18,020 nt of DNA from Chrysochromulina tobinii (taxonomy: Eukaryota; Haptophyta; Prymnesiales; Chrysochromulinaceae): the NCBI GenBank assembly GCA_001275005.1, contig JWZX01001193.1, forward strand, positions 1 to 18,020, written 5' to 3'. Below the pieces are notes generated by a model. It had not been told where the DNA came from and did not search any database. It saw only the letters and a list, made by a program, of their open reading frames with translations. The position numbers and the translations under genes were made by a program. Each line of letters begins with the position of its first letter. Positions within the stretch are counted from its first letter, which is position 1. Shown one piece after another: positions 1 to 10,900 of the stretch.

Positions 1-313
1 GCGAATCGCGCGATCATGTTCATGTTCGAGATGGTGAGCGAGTTCCGCGTGCGCATCGCCGTGGTCGGATGCTGCGGGACGGGGCGGAACTTTCTATTTG
101 CGGGCTGTGAGTCACGCGGCGCAAGATCGAATCCTTCGCCGCCTTCTCCCTCTGTGCCTCTCTGTGCCGCCGTTCCGTCCCACACTTTCTTGTCCCCATG
201 CCGCGAGTAGCCGCGAGTCTTTTGGATTCTGAGCATATCTGAGCACGTGTGCGTTCGTGCTCCCTTCTGTGCGCACAGATGCGGGTTTCATTCGACCGCT
301 CTGCAACGTTACC
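1..313 (+). repeat. Direct repeat, copy 1 (exon-intron-exon)
   Basis: This segment matches 3124-3406 with an offset of 3123 bases at its start, changing to 3093 after intron length differences. It covers the end of one exon, a whole intron and the first 35 bases of the next exon. Coding changes are slight (GRNFLFAG against GRSFIFAG). Similarity stops abruptly after the ACGTTACC at 306-313. The left edge is cut by the window, so the true repeat is longer. Confidence 0.9.
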
Positions 314-3300
314 TCACCACTACCATCACCGCCGGAGTCACCATCTCCGCCGGCAGAGGGAAGCGGAAGGCCCAGCTTCCTTTTGCATCCTCCGTTCACT
401 TCCGGCCAAGCGCCTTGCCCGCCCCCGTCGCCTGAGCCCTCACCCCCTCTTCCGCCAATGCTGCCGCCGTATCCACCGGCGCCGCCGACGCCACCGCCGT
501 GCTGGGCGTCGGAACTCGCGTTGTCGAAGTCGTCTGGCGACGTGGATGGCGACGGCGACCTGGATATGGTCGTGCGCACCGTGGATGGTGGGTGGCGCTT
601 CTTAGAAAACGTGGGTGGCGTTCTCGTGGAGCGTGTAGGCGCATCGAGCCCACTGCAGCGCCTGACGCAGCCGCCGCTCGCCACCTCGCTTTTGAATACC
701 TCGATTGGCACGCTTGCAGATTTGGACGGCGACGGCGTGAACGAGCTCATCATCAGCGATGGCGCTGGCGTCGGCGGAGCACACACGCTTGTGTACTCTC
801 AGGCTTGCTCGTGCTTCGAGCCCACGACAGACTCTAGCGCGGGCACGTTTACGGGCACGGCGGGGCTCGGCATCACGTCCATGAGCTTTGCCGACTACGA
901 TGGCGACGGTGATCTGGACCTACTAGGCGGGCAGGAGGACGGGCGGCTGCTCTACGTGTGCAACATGGGCACTGCGAGCGCGCCGTCCTTCGCGTGGCCT
1001 GTGCTTGGGGACTCCCGCTGCTACTTGAATAACCACGGAGCGGTCGAGTGTGGCCAGCCGAGCGTGCTTCTCGAGTCACCGCCACCACCTCCTTTCATGC
1101 CCTTGCCGATCTCGACAGGCGATGATCTTTGCTACTCGGTGAACCTCGACGGTCTCGTTCATGTCATCTCCCCGGTCACCTCGCTTCCGCACCCACATGC
1201 GGCTGTGAGGCACAATCTGTGCTCTCCAAACCTGACCGCAGAGTCGTCCATCCCAGCACGGACCTCCTGCCGACTGCAACCGGGCTTCAACGGGCTCTCT
1301 CCCCACCCTACGAATGTGCTGAACGCCGGTCAGCTGTTCTACGCAAATGGGTACCCAAACTCGTCGTCGTCCAACATCGGGTACGAGACGGACGACGCGG
1401 TGTCCACATACTTCCTTGTGACCGATCATGAGGCGGGCAGCACCTCGCCGTCGGGAGCGTACTTCGTCTTCCAAGTCAGCAAGGCGGGCACCTCCTCCGG
1501 TGGGAACCTCAATGCGGACTTCTCCTTCCCAGCGTACCCGTCGAGCATGAACTATCCAGAGCTTGTGCTGCTTGACGATCCTGGCGAGGGCGCTCTGAAC
1601 GTATGGGACCGCGAGACTGGCACCGGCCAATTCACGTGGAGCTGGACTGGGTGCTGCACCGGCGGGATGGTCCTCGGTCCGTTCCCCCCGATGGGATTCA
1701 CAATGAAGATCGAGCTTGGCGCCAGAGGCAACTCGAGCGATCCGCGAGTCTTCGGCGGCACCACAAGCGTTCGCGTGGGCAGCTACTCTTCCCTCAACAA
1801 CGACGTCGACTTCATGACGATGCCAGCGCGGCCCATGGAGATCACCGTCACCGGCCAGACGTGCAACGATTACTGCGCCATCGCCTCGAGCTGCGGTGAA
1901 TGCACCATTCGATCGGCCGGGGATACACAGTGCGGCTGGTGCTCGGCGACGGGCACGTGTATGCCGGCAGCGCGGGCGGCCGTTGTGTGCCCTGACCATC
2001 CAACGATAGGCGACGCGTTCATCGAGTACCGCACGTGTTGCCCAGTATGCGAGGCACTCTTTGGCCTGCCCGACGCGTGCACGGAGACCGCTGGGTGCGG
2101 CTACTGTGCGGAGACTGGCGAATGCATCAGCGGCTCATCCGAGCTGGCGTGCCGTTTGTGCACAGCTGCCCCTCCGTTTAACATCTCTGCCCTCGTAAAC
2201 GACGACCCCAACGCCACCTGTGTGCCGCCGGATGCCTTCGTCCAGCTGCACATGCACAATGCGCGGATCGTGCGCTCAAACCTGGGCGGCCAAGGCGGTC
2301 TCTGCTCGAGAAACGCCTCCGACTGCGACGAGGCCTACAACAACGTCACCACCCCGCACAACATCCTCATCCGCAACATCGGTCTCAACGTGATGAGTGC
2401 GTATCATCAGCCTGCAGGCGCGATCTCCGGTGGTGAGGTCGTGGACCTGCTCATCTCGAACCTCACGACGTATCGATCTTGGGCGCCCTACGAGAACGGA
2501 CTCGTCGTCAAAAACGGGGTGAACGAGTTCGCCCAGATCAACCTGCTCGCGCCGCGCAGAGCAGAGCAGACGAACAGCTGGAACACAGAGATGACTTTCG
2601 TCGAGCTCAAGTTTGAGTTTGTCACGATGAACTCTACTACAGGCGCGCTACGGCCACTCCCGCTCGGACGCATCTTCTTGACCTTCCATGATTTCTACAC
2701 GGGCCGTATCCGACAGGGCGTCATCTCGAACACGGAGATCATACAGATCGATCCGGTCGCCGCGCATCCAACCGAGCTGGTGAGTCATGCTGACCCGCCT
2801 CTCTGCCTCTGCCTCTGCCTCTCTCTCGCGCGCACACGCGCATACACTCGCCCGTGAGCATCTCTCTCTGACCCGACTCTCTCTGTGCCCACTTCTACGT
2901 TCGACTCTCCCGAACAACTCCCGAACAGTACGCCGATGACACGGAGCTGGAGCGGCTCGACAACTGGAGCCAAGCCGTCACGGATTCGCAGCTGCAGAGC
3001 TTCTTCCCGTCGAACGCCTCCCGATCGTATCTCAACTCGTGGGCGAGGAAGGTCACCCGGTCCTCGACTGCAGGCGTCGCCGCAGACGACCCACTCGACA
3101 GCTATACCCTCACCACGCAGCAGGCGAATCGCGCGATCATGTTCATGTTCGAGATGGTGAGCGAGTTCCGCGTGCGCATCGCCGTGGTCGGATGCTGCGG
3201 GACGGGGCGGAGCTTCATATTTGCGGGCTGTGAGTCACGCGGCGCAAGATCGAATCCTTCGCCGCCTTCTCCCTCTGTGCCTATCTGTGCCGCCGATACG

Positions 3301-4270
3301 TCCCATACAGTCTCGTCCCCATGCCGCGAGTCCTTTTTGGATTCTGAGCACGCGCTCCCTTCTGTGCGCAGATGCGGGTTTCATTCGACCGCTCTGCAAC
3401 GTTACCAGTGGCGCGCCTGCTCAGTTCACCTATGCAAATCTCCCCGAGCCCCCCACGCGCCCCCCACCTCCCAGTCCACCTTCCGACCCATGGCAGGCAG
3501 CCGGCGGCAAGTCGCACCTTGTCTCTGGGGATCTCGACAGCGACGGCGACGCCGACCTTGTGGTTGGTAGCTCGGATGGGCCTCTGAGTATCTTCATCAA
3601 TACGGGTCTGATCACCGCTGGAGGTCGCCGGGACTGCGCCCGGCCTGTGTTCCGTCTTCTCGAGGGGAACACTGATCCCTTCCGCGGGCTTGAGGCTTGG
3701 CAGTTGCCAGACCAGCCGTCGGTGCCATCATTGGGCGACCTGGACGGAGATGGCGACCTCGACCTGGCAACTGGTTCGTCCTCTGGAATGCCCTCATTTG
3801 AGAATCAAGACGGCGAGGGCGGCCTTCCTCGATTCTTGCCGTTTTCGTCTGCGCGATGCGGACTGGAGGAGGTTGCAAATCCACCGTCGAGCCCGCTTAA
3901 CGACTACACCTCATACCTAGCCCTGGAGGATGCCTGCATGGGATTGTCATGCAACAGCTGGTCTGTCCCCCTGCTTGCTGGCTTATTGACCATGGCAGGC
4001 CTCGTGGTCATGGTCTTGGCCTACGTCGTTCTGACTCAGACCAGCGCCAAGACCGGCGGCGGCGCAGGCGCCGCCTGCTCCACCGCCCGAGGCATTTGGA
4101 TAGACGGTATTTGGATCGATCTCGGAGCTGATGAGCCTGGGAGCTCCTCTGGCTACGGAGCCACGTTGCAGCCAGCCCCCACCCCAAACTATGCCCGTAC
4201 CCGAAACGAGCCCCCAGCTATTGTTAATCAAGGTGTGATGGTGGACGGCATCTGGATCGACTTTGACTAA
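1..4270 (+). CDS. Modular FG-GAP/PSI single-pass surface protein (5' partial, spliced)
   Basis: The gene enters from before the window. Exons are read as 1-106, 279-2779, 2929-3229 and 3372-4270 (stop TAA 4268-4270); the frame is kept across all three introns. In order: a short beta-rich segment ending in AGFIRPLCNVT, a Pro/Ser-rich linker (about 315-510), FG-GAP/VCBS calcium loops of the DxDGDxD type at 539, 719 and 894, a beta-sandwich-like region (about 1300-1850), two Cys-rich PSI-like modules (about 1861-2037 and 2038-2166), then a region with several N-glycosylation sequons. A second, shorter module repeats AGFIRPLCNVT, a Pro-rich linker and DxDGDxD loops at 3532 and 3737. One hydrophobic helix (about 3959-4039) is followed by a tail of about 75 residues with three GIWID motifs. 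FG-GAP and PSI modules are typical of extracellular adhesion proteins, so I infer a type I surface glycoprotein; the ligand is unknown. The N-terminus and any signal peptide lie outside the window. Confidence 0.8.
107..278 (+). other. Intron (copy 1 of a duplicated intron)
   Basis: A GTGAGT donor at 107 and a CACAG acceptor ending at 278 enclose 172 bases with a pyrimidine-rich 3' half. Removal joins T at 106 to AT at 279 as a Tyr codon (phase 1) and keeps the protein in frame into AGFIRPLC. The homologous intron at 3230-3371 has the same donor context and the same phase, which supports both boundaries. Confidence 0.85.
2780..2928 (+). other. Intron, phase 0
   Basis: A GTGAGT donor directly follows the PTEL codons. 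The acceptor CGAACAG ends at 2928 after a long CT-rich tract that includes repeated CTCTGC units. The intron is 149 bases and phase 0. The upstream frame would otherwise run to a stop just after 2857 through low-complexity sequence. The downstream exon opens with YADDTELERLDNW and runs in frame to the next intron. Confidence 0.85.
3124..3406 (+). repeat. Direct repeat, copy 2 (exon-intron-exon)
   Basis: Second copy of the segment at 1-313, in the same orientation and within the same reading frame. Intronic similarity as well as exonic similarity points to a fairly recent tandem duplication or ongoing gene conversion, rather than selection on protein alone. Confidence 0.9.
3230..3371 (+). other. 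Intron (copy 2 of a duplicated intron)
   Basis: The GTGAGT donor at 3230 and the GCGCAG acceptor ending at 3371 enclose 142 bases. The first roughly 60 bases are nearly identical to the intron at 107-278, and the remainder differs mainly by small deletions. Phase 1, with the split Tyr codon restored exactly as in copy 1. Confidence 0.87.
3959..4270 (+). other. Transmembrane helix and GIWID-repeat tail
   Basis: The segment from 3959 encodes about 27 uninterrupted hydrophobic residues (Trp, Leu, Ala, Gly, Val, Met), followed by polar sequence, as expected for a single membrane-spanning helix. The C-terminal tail then carries GIWIDGIWID (about 4090-4119) and, at the very end, GIWID again followed by Phe-Asp and the stop. 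The repeated short motif near a membrane could be a docking or sorting signal; I know of no family that defines it. Confidence 0.65.
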
Positions 4271-4923
4271 GCCGCGCCGCCGCAGGCCAATGTAAGGAGG
4301 AGATCAAGATGGGGAGCTGTGTAAGCTCCGCCGTCAGGGCCTCCTTGAATCTGGCCAGTTGGAACTGTCAGTTGGGTCATGGCGGTCGGCAGGTGGTGCG
4401 GTGCGAGGGGCTTCGCGTACTGTACAACATCTGTTTGTGCGTCTTTAATGCGGCATGGTGAGATGCCATGGAGGGCGTATTGCGAGTCTGAAACCATTAT
4501 CCGGATCTGCAATATAGCTCCGTAAAATATAGGAGTGGTTGTGCTCAGTAGTCCGGTGTATCTTGCGTTGGGTGTCGAATGATAACCATTGGATGTGAAT
4601 GAGACGTGCAAGCTTGCTGGAGGACGGCGCCGCGACGCCCAGCTAAGGAGGAGGCCCTTCTATTTTACTAGTAATTCGTTGTGGGGGCTACGGGTGTCGG
4701 TGTGTGTGCCGGATACCCCAAGTGGGGGTGTCGTGCTCATGTGTAAAGTATGTGTGTTTAGCGCTTGGAGCCTCGCAAGTGCTCCCTGTGTCGTGTGTGT
4801 ATTTGTCATCGCGCTTTTTGGTCCCTTAAGGAGTTGTACACTTAGGGATACGGCTCTTTTTCTTACTCTGTGTATACATGTGCACCTTTTCTTCGCACGA
4901 TTGTCCTCGCATCATGCTCATGA
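4271..4923. other. Convergent 3' intergenic spacer
   Basis: This 653-base stretch lies between two converging genes. TGTAA at 4291-4295, about 20 bases after the plus-strand stop, resembles the polyadenylation signal used by some algae. From about 4680 to 4910 the plus strand is unusually G/T-rich. On the minus strand, 4267-4611 is an open frame of 114 codons that includes SDSQYALHG, which resembles the DSxYAL motif of retroelement RNase H domains; nothing else in it confirms that family. I see no convincing gene here. Confidence 0.5.
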
Positions 4924-7900
4924 TCATGCTGCACTAAGGCTTGACGCTGCGGCTGGTGCCGCCCCCGCGAATAGCACAAGGCCGCCATTGGTAAGACTGC
5001 GTGCCACGTTATGCAGCTTCAGCACGCGCACATGTTCACTGTTCGCGTTGAATACGCGATACAACGAGTACGCTGCGCCATGCGCCCGCGCAAACTCGAG
5101 CTCTGCGACGCTCATCTCGAAGAGCGGTTTGTCAGCCGAGGAGGTCGCCTTCACTTCCACGTACGAGTCGTTTCTAGACCCGATCGCCCCGCCGAGCTCA
5201 GTCACGATGATATCGTACGGCAACCCGCGCTCCTCCTCCTCATTGACCCAAGTCACCTCGGCTGATGCGAGCGTTTCGCGCAGGTGCTTTGCCACCAGCT
5301 GTTCGCCCCAACGGCCAGTGCTCATCTGCCGCTCCACGCTACTCGCGTCAGCCATGGCGACGACGGTTGGCTGCACGCACAGAGTCTCCCATGCATCCAC
5401 GTCGAGACGTACGGGGAAGTCATGCGTACTATGGTTGATGCTCGGCTCGCCTCCGCGTATGCCGCTGCTTCCACCGCCACCGCTTCCACCGCCGCCGCTT
5501 CCACCGGCGCAATCGCCGTCGCCGCTGCAGCTGCCACCACAATTTCCGCCGTCTCCACTTCCGACGCCGCCGCTCGCGCCGACGCTGACGCCCGCACCGC
5601 CGCCGCTCGCGGCGCCAACGAGCCCCGCGTTGTCATGAGCGTTCACGAAGGCGCCTCCAAGCCCCGCGTAGACATTGCCAAGTAGATTTGGCGCTGCCCT
5701 TGGCAAGTTGCGCAGCTCTTTCAGTCTCGACAGGCTCGCCGCAAGCGCCACATCGACGTCGGCCGGTCCGGCCTCGAACGCGCCCACCACGTCGCCGACT
5801 GCGTCGGCTCCGTTCCAACGGGAGAGCAGCGCCTGCTCGCGCTCCATGGCAGTGTGGAGATCGGCTACAGAAGTCTCCTTCAGCGGTCCTTTCTCGGCTT
5901 CCGACGATGCGTTTGCCAGCGAGGCCACCGCCCCCGTTCCAGCACTCGAGTTCCAGCCGAGCCACAGCTCGCTAGCTGCGATCATGGGCATGTCTCCCAA
6001 CCCATGGTCTGTGCCGCACAGCGCAGAATGCAGCATGTCCGCAGAAATCGCGCTGTTCAGCGTCTCCCAGGACCAAATCGACTCAATGAGCGTCATCATC
6101 GCCATGGCCGCTTCCGCGCGCTGCACAGGTTCTGGCAGGAGCTTCGCCATCTCGTGCACGAAAGCTCTCGGCGTCGCCGTCGACGTCAGAAAGAGCTCTG
6201 GCATACCCTCTCCTCGGCGAAGGAACACGTGTGCAGCACCGTCGCTCGAGCTCTCAAGGAGATCGCCCAATTTAGTCGTCAACTCATCGTGTACGGTGAT
6301 TGCCGTCGCATGGTACAGCCTCAGGGATGCTAAAGAGGCTTGGAGCGCTTCGCGTTGCTGCGCCGAGCGAGAGAGCGAGGAAGCGCTGGAAGCGCTCCAG
6401 CGCTGCAGGACGCCCGCCGCAGCGCACACGCGCAGTGAGCTGTTCACAGGCACCTCGCGCGCGTCTGGGGCGCTTATGGCCTGACGCACGAAGCGCGCAA
6501 TGGGCTGCAGCTGCAGTACATTCGAATAGAAGGTGAGCAGATTCGCTTCGAGATCCTTCACAAAGTTTTCGGGGCGGTTCTCCGACTTGTGCAGCTGTTT
6601 CAGGCGGTGCGCATCATACGGCGGCCCGGGCGGGCGGCACTCGAGAGCGTGCGCGTTTGCGAGCGCTGACCAGCGGACGGCTGCATCCTCGATGAGCGAA
6701 CCGGTGGAGAAGAAATACACGTCACTGAGACGCGACCAGCGACCGTTGGCAGTTGGGAAGACAGCCGCTTCGCCAACTGCCTGAGCGATCTGCTCGCCGA
6801 TTGACAGATCTCTTTTCCGCTGTGCTACCCGCCCGCCTGCAGCCTCCTCCTCCTCGTCCTCGTCATCCTCTTGGAGATCGTCGTGCTCGCGACGTTGCTC
6901 CTGGTCGGAAAACGCCAAGCTGCCGAACACGCGATACACAGCGGTCAAGCTCGTCGGGCACGGCTCACCGCTCTCGCCCGCCGCGGTCAGGATGGCGACC
7001 AGGTGCTCGAGCTGCGGCTCAGCGGCCACGCCCACCACCTCGAAGAAGCGCTCCAGCCCATGCCCCTCGTAATAGCTTGACAGGCAGCGGATGCGGATGC
7101 GTGCGCGCGCCACGAGCTTCACCACCTCCTCTGTGACGGTCTTCTTGAACGAGTCCACCAGGCCGGCTGGGTCCCGACGCACGCATTCCCTGGGAGCATA
7201 GAAGCGGCCGGTGACGCGGCCAGAGGGCACCTTGCGCAAGGTGCCCTCGAGCTTGGAATAAGAGACCTCGATTTCGGATCGGTCAGGCAACCAAATGCAC
7301 GGAATGGTTTTCAGGGTCGCACGCACAGCCTCGTCCACCTCCACAACAGGCTTGAGCCATCGCAGCATTGCCGCCATCTGGTCGATCGTCGAGATGAACT
7401 TGGGTTCGGCTGCCCACAAGGTGAGCAGCGAGATCGCCGATTCGGCGCTGAGGCACGTGCGCACCCCGAGCACGCTCGCAAGGTCGTCCGAGAAAGAGGC
7501 GGTGGCCCACACTGCACCGCTCGCCCCCAGAATGTCCTCGAGCTCTCGTGTGCGCGTCCACAGCTCCTGTGGGCGATGAAGCTTGCCGTCACTGCCTTCG
7601 AGCCAAGCGTGTCTTCGCAGCGACAGGGCAAAGGCGGAGGGGACGCTGGACGGAGGGGCGCCGCGTGTAGCGCGCTGGGAAAGCACTGGCCATCGCTCAG
7701 AGAGGGCTGTCGCAAACTGCTTGAGACGCTTGAGGTCACCAGCGGCACACAATGCTGCGAGCAGTGCGTCGCACGATGGGGACGCCCAATCTGTGCTCAC
7801 GACGGTGCTCGAAGTGCTCGCCACGGCGCTCGGTGTGCTCTGAACGATCGCTGGAAAGTCTGCGAGTCCGAGCGTTAGCAGAAGGGACTTGAGCGACACA

Positions 7901-10900
7901 AGATCAGCCTCGGCCTGAACGTATGCACGGTCCAAGACAAGCCAGCCAGGCAGCTCGGCCGGGACGTATGTAAGGGACGGCTCGAGCTCGCAGCTCAAGT
8001 GCAGCGCAAGGCACTCGCCGAGGCGGCACACGCTGCCGTCGGACGCCAGCAGCTGCGCGCGCGCATCGAGCAGACAGCGCGCCAGAGCATGGCTGCGCAA
8101 TGACCGTGTGTGCGGCGCCAGCCGGCGTGCGAGGTGAAAGAGCAGAGGCAGCTCCGTCGGCGGCGTCTGGCCATTGGCAAGGGCGCTGATGACGTGCGAT
8201 CGTAGAAAGTCGTCAGACGAGAGCTGCAGCACGCCGAGCTGCACGAGAAGGCTGCTCGCATCGCGGCTGCTCGCGAGCTCGTGAGAGAACACAGAGTCGA
8301 CCAGCCGTACGCCCGAGAAGAGCGTGGAGAGCTGCTGCTCCTCCGCCGTCAGCTCCACCCCGCGACCCAGCTCGAAAATAGCACCCGCACTGTCTCCCGA
8401 TGCAAGCTGTGCGCAGCCAATTGAGCCGCCTCTGAGCGGCAGAATGCGCAACCGTCGCAAAGCAGAGAGCGCCGACGGCCTGGCACTCTGAGGGTCGCGT
8501 CGGATCTCCTGCAGGGCCCAGACAAGCCACTTGGCGTCTACTTGCGACGCATCCTGCCACTGAGAGCTCGCCTCGGACAGCAGGGTCGTTAGGAGATTCG
8601 CATCGAGGCGTTTGAGCCCCAGCGCCGTCCCAAGCTCCTCCGGCATGTGCAAGCCTGACACCGCGTACTTGAGACCTACGCTCTGGATGAGACGCTCTGT
8701 GGTTCGCGCCACGTGCTCATCGGCCACTGTGGTAGAGGCATCGGCGGCAGCCACCGAAGGCAGTACGGCCTCCCTCGGGCAACACATGCCGCCCTCTCGC
8801 GTCGGCACGCACTCACACGATCGTAGCAATCGGCAGCACTCCTCCGCCAAGGGTAAGAAGAACTCGGAAGCGTGGAGCGGAACTAGCTGGAATAGTAGGT
8901 TGACGAGCTGCACCCGCTCAGAAATTTTGCCAGCGGCGACTGCGCGCGCGAGCAACTGCTCCGCAGCGTCTATAAAGAGTGTGGGTGTCTCGTCGCGTAG
9001 CCACTGGTTCCAAGCGGAGCTCGCGTCGATGCTCTCGCGCGAGGATGGCACTTCCCAGTCGGCCTGAAGCACGAAGGCGAAGCCGTATGAGCGCAGCGGC
9101 AGGAAGGCAAACACGTCCATAAACGGAAGCTTCGTCGGCGTGTCTGCAGATTCAGGCAGAGGGAATGCGATCGTAAGCTCGGTGGAGAGCACAGTTGCGT
9201 TGCCTCGAGCAACCACAGGCGCGAGACAGCGCGTCACCACGAGAAATCGCTGGCGCGATGTTTGGTTGTGCTGCTGCTCTTCAAGGATGATCACCTGCGT
9301 ATCATCCTCATCGGAACGACGACGAAGACTGCGGGTAATGCCGCTACTGAGCGTGATATGAATCCATTCGAGCTGATGTAGGAACAGGAGCAGCACTGGT
9401 TGCATCCGCCCCATCGCAAGCTCAAAGTCGCGAATCGCGGCGTCCGCACCGGCGCTTGCAACGGGCAGAATGATGGCTGTGCCGCTGCTCTCGTCCCACC
9501 CAGCAGGTGGTGCGATGGGCTCTGGGCAGATGTAGCCCAGCCCACTGGTGTCGTTCGAGTCGAAGCGCAAATGGTAGCTGCGCGAGTGCACCTCCGGCGT
9601 TGACGAGATCTTGAAGACCGATTTCCACCCGATCCCTTTATTGCCAATGTAGCGTGGATCCGAGCCTGCCTTCGTCGACTGCCCGATGTTGCACAACGAG
9701 AGGACATTCTTCTCGGTAAACCCGAGTTCGTTGTTATCGAATCTCACCCTGTCGGCGGCAACCGTGATGTGGAGAGCGGGCGTCGCGCCTTCGGCGTAAC
9801 GGTTGTCATCGGCGTTTTGGATGAGCTCGAGGACGAAGTGCGCCGAGCCTGCGTACAATTCCTCCGCCAGCCTATGTATGGAGCGCTGGAAGCCTCCACG
9901 CACCTCCTGGAACGCGGAGCGTGTGCCCGCATCGAGGCTCTCGTCCGTGTCGATGCCGATGCCAAAGCGCTTCCGGATGTATGCACACAGCTCGCTGCAC
10001 GAGCGCTCCGTGTCAGCTGAAATGCCATCTGCAGTGCTCGATGGGAGGAGGCTGTGCGATGCCCCCCCGCCGTGCATACCCGGGCTCTCATGAGCATCCG
10101 CTGTCGGAGGCTGCGTACGTTCTGGTTCATTACGGTCTGCTGAGCTCAGTGTCAGCTGCTGCGCCTGGTTCGCCCGTTCTGGCTCTGGCATGGCTGGCGC
10201 GGCGTTGCTACGTGCGTCGCCCTTGAGCGCCGGCTTGAGCGCCGACTCGAGGTCGCGTGTGCGACCCAGCTCTTGTGCCACGACGCGGAGAGCAGCCAGC
10301 TCTTCCTCACTGGCGACGCACGCCATCTGACGCCATGCTTCGGGCAGTACGCGCTCAAGCCCGTCCGAGAATACCGAAGAGAAAAGAGCGGGGCGCAGCG
10401 GCCACACGGCCCGCAGCGCAGCGGCACACTGCACAACAAGACGCGCGGAAGCACCGCCGGACAAGTCCTTTGCTGCTGCCGCCATGCAGCCACGCATGAG
10501 CTCAATCGGCGCCAACTCAATCCCACCCGCCTTGATGCATAGGTGGGTTGCAAGGGCCACTGCTCGAGTTGCCTGCTGCCGCTTAAGAGCATCCTCAAAG
10601 TGCGGTATAGCACCGACCTCAAGCTTGACAAACGATCCATGCGAGACCTCGATGATTGGAAGCTTCTCGCGGGCGAGGAATGACGCTAACGATCCGAGAC
10701 GTGCCAGGTACACCGTCTGCCATTGCATGCCGAGCGCAACGTCCGTAAGCGGGGGCAGGGCGTCAAAGAGTGTAAGAGCGTCTTCGCGGCTGGCGTGTAC
10801 GCTCGAGGAGACGTCAAGCTTTGAGTTAGTGGCAGCGATGACGAGCGCACACGGAAGCCCGTCGGGCGCAACTGCCGAGTGCTGCTTGAGCCACGAACGC

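Noticed and set aside
112-786. 224-codon minus-strand open frame
   Set aside because: It lies antisense to the spliced FG-GAP exon and its intron, and its Gly/Ser-rich composition mirrors the Pro-rich linker on the coding strand; no domain is visible.
1076-1999. 307-codon minus-strand open frame
   Set aside because: Antisense to the beta-sandwich and PSI exon of the surface protein. Arg/Val/Ala-rich with no motif; typical of antisense frames in GC-rich coding sequence.
4589-5638. 349-codon plus-strand open frame
   Set aside because: Its first part is in the spacer and the rest is antisense to the DUF3883 domain and Gly-rich linker; the Pro-rich end is the reverse of the Gly/Ser tract.
5675-6484. 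269-codon plus-strand open frame
   Set aside because: Fully antisense to the ATPase/DUF3883 exon, Ser/Ala-rich, and without recognisable domains.
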